Assembly: GCA_036496265.1 (NCBI GenBank) | Contig: DASXLL010000106.1 | Location: 1 to 5,995 of the forward strand | Reading direction: 5' to 3' | DNA length: 5,995 bases | Origin: CAYLLN01 sp036496265 | Lineage (GTDB): Bacteria > Planctomycetota > Planctomycetia > Pirellulales > Pirellulaceae | Shown: piece after piece, positions 5,535-5,995 of the stretch | Numbering within the stretch: the first letter of the stretch is position 1 | How the letters are laid out: each line of letters begins with the position of its first letter | The notes under the pieces: model-generated | What the model was told of the DNA's origin: nothing | What the model saw: only the letters and a program-made list of their open reading frames with translations | Database searches by the model: none | Program-made: the position numbers and the translations under genes

Positions 5535-5995
5535 ATGTACTTCACTCGACTAGCAATAATTGCCGCGTTTGTCAGTTTCTCGATTTCGGTCGCCCATGGA
5601 CAAAACGGCGCTTCCAATCAGTCAAGGCCCCAAATGGCCCAGCCAGGCCAGACAATGGCGGGCGGCGCGGCCGGCGCGCCGATAGATGACAAGACGTATC
5701 GCCAGCAAGTTGGCTATTTGTTGGGAACAAACTTTGGGAAAGGGCTGCGCGAAAATCAAATTGATCCGGACGTGGAAAGCCTGGTTGCCGGCATCAAGGA
5801 CGCGCTCGGCGGCGCCCAGCCGAAATGGTCCGACGATCAGCTCGCAGCTTGCAAACAGCGTTTCGAGCAAGAAATGCAGCAAAAGGGCTCGACGAGGATG
5901 CAGCAAGTTGCCGACAAAAACGGTCAGGCCGCCGCAAAATTCCTGGCTGATAACAAGGCAAAGCCGGGCGTTCAAGTGACGGCCAGCGGATTGCA
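5535..5995 (+). CDS. Exported FKBP-type peptidyl-prolyl isomerase, N-terminal part (cut by window edge)
   Basis: ATG at 5535-5537 opens a frame of 153 complete codons to the right edge. Residues 1-22 form a signal peptide (MYFTRLAIIAAFVSFSISVAHG) with a likely cut before Gln23. A low-complexity linker rich in Gln, Ala and Gly follows (23-48), then the FKBP N-terminal dimerisation-type domain (about 49-145): YRQQVGYLLGTNFGKGL (55-71), a helix with DPDVESLVAGIKDALGG, then a long Gln/Lys-rich helix. The visible end, NKAKPGVQVTASGLQ, is the typical junction to the catalytic FKBP domain, which lies beyond the edge. Mip/FkpA-type proteins of this layout are periplasmic chaperones and proline isomerases that help fold exported proteins. 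No good ribosome binding site precedes the ATG. The gene is divergent from the DUF1559 gene with 205 bases between the starts. Confidence 0.9.
   Translation, partial: MYFTRLAIIAAFVSFSISVAHGQNGASNQSRPQMAQPGQTMAGGAAGAPIDDKTYRQQVGYLLGTNFGKGLRENQIDPDVESLVAGIKDALGGAQPKWSDDQLAACKQRFEQEMQQKGSTRMQQVADKNGQAAAKFLADNKAKPGVQVTASGL

Noticed and set aside
5330..5617. A 95-codon minus-strand frame just upstream of the DUF1559 start
   Set aside because: It is antisense to the FKBP gene start, contains the DUF1559 promoter candidate and the leader hairpin, and its protein has no recognisable feature.

Overview
The window looks like chromosomal DNA from a planctomycete, probably of the Pirellulales type. The main evidence is a DUF1559 protein with a prepilin-like N-terminus and a C-terminal H-X9-DG motif, a family greatly expanded in Planctomycetota. 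A PEP-CTERM (exosortase-sorted) surface protein, several secreted proteins of unknown role, GC-rich DNA and weak Shine-Dalgarno signals fit this. There is no rRNA, tRNA, CRISPR array, transposase or other mobile-element signal, and no gap longer than 300 bases without a gene.

Layout, left to right. Positions 1-411 (minus) hold the N-terminal part of a secreted protein that runs off the left edge. Positions 542-1273 (minus) encode a 243-residue PEP-CTERM protein. It is followed by a hairpin directly after its stop codon and preceded by a roughly 160-base leader with several inverted repeats and a plausible promoter. Positions 1558-1803 (minus) encode an 81-residue two-helix membrane protein with an excellent ribosome binding site. 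It lies 46 bases behind a 574-residue bifunctional ATP sulfurylase/APS kinase (1850-3574, minus), which makes APS and then PAPS from sulfate and ATP. Positions 3778-4176 (minus) encode a small TM-coil-TM protein whose start overlaps by 14 bases the end of the DUF1559 gene (4163-5329, minus). A 205-base divergent intergenic region with a strong hairpin then leads to the only plus-strand gene (5535 to the right edge), the N-terminal half of an exported FKBP-type peptidyl-prolyl isomerase.

The likely transcription units are: FKBP alone on plus; DUF1559 plus the TM-coil-TM protein; ATP sulfurylase/APS kinase plus the small membrane protein, with its own promoter candidate near 3693-3721; the PEP-CTERM gene; and the leftmost gene. 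Only the sulfate-activation enzyme has a firm biochemical role. The other genes concern the cell envelope or export, and no shared pathway is evident. I found no clear new multi-gene system. The best leads are the structured leader of the PEP-CTERM gene with repeated TGTCCG motifs at its promoter, a terminator-like hairpin just upstream of the FKBP gene, and the small membrane protein attached to the sulfate-activation gene.
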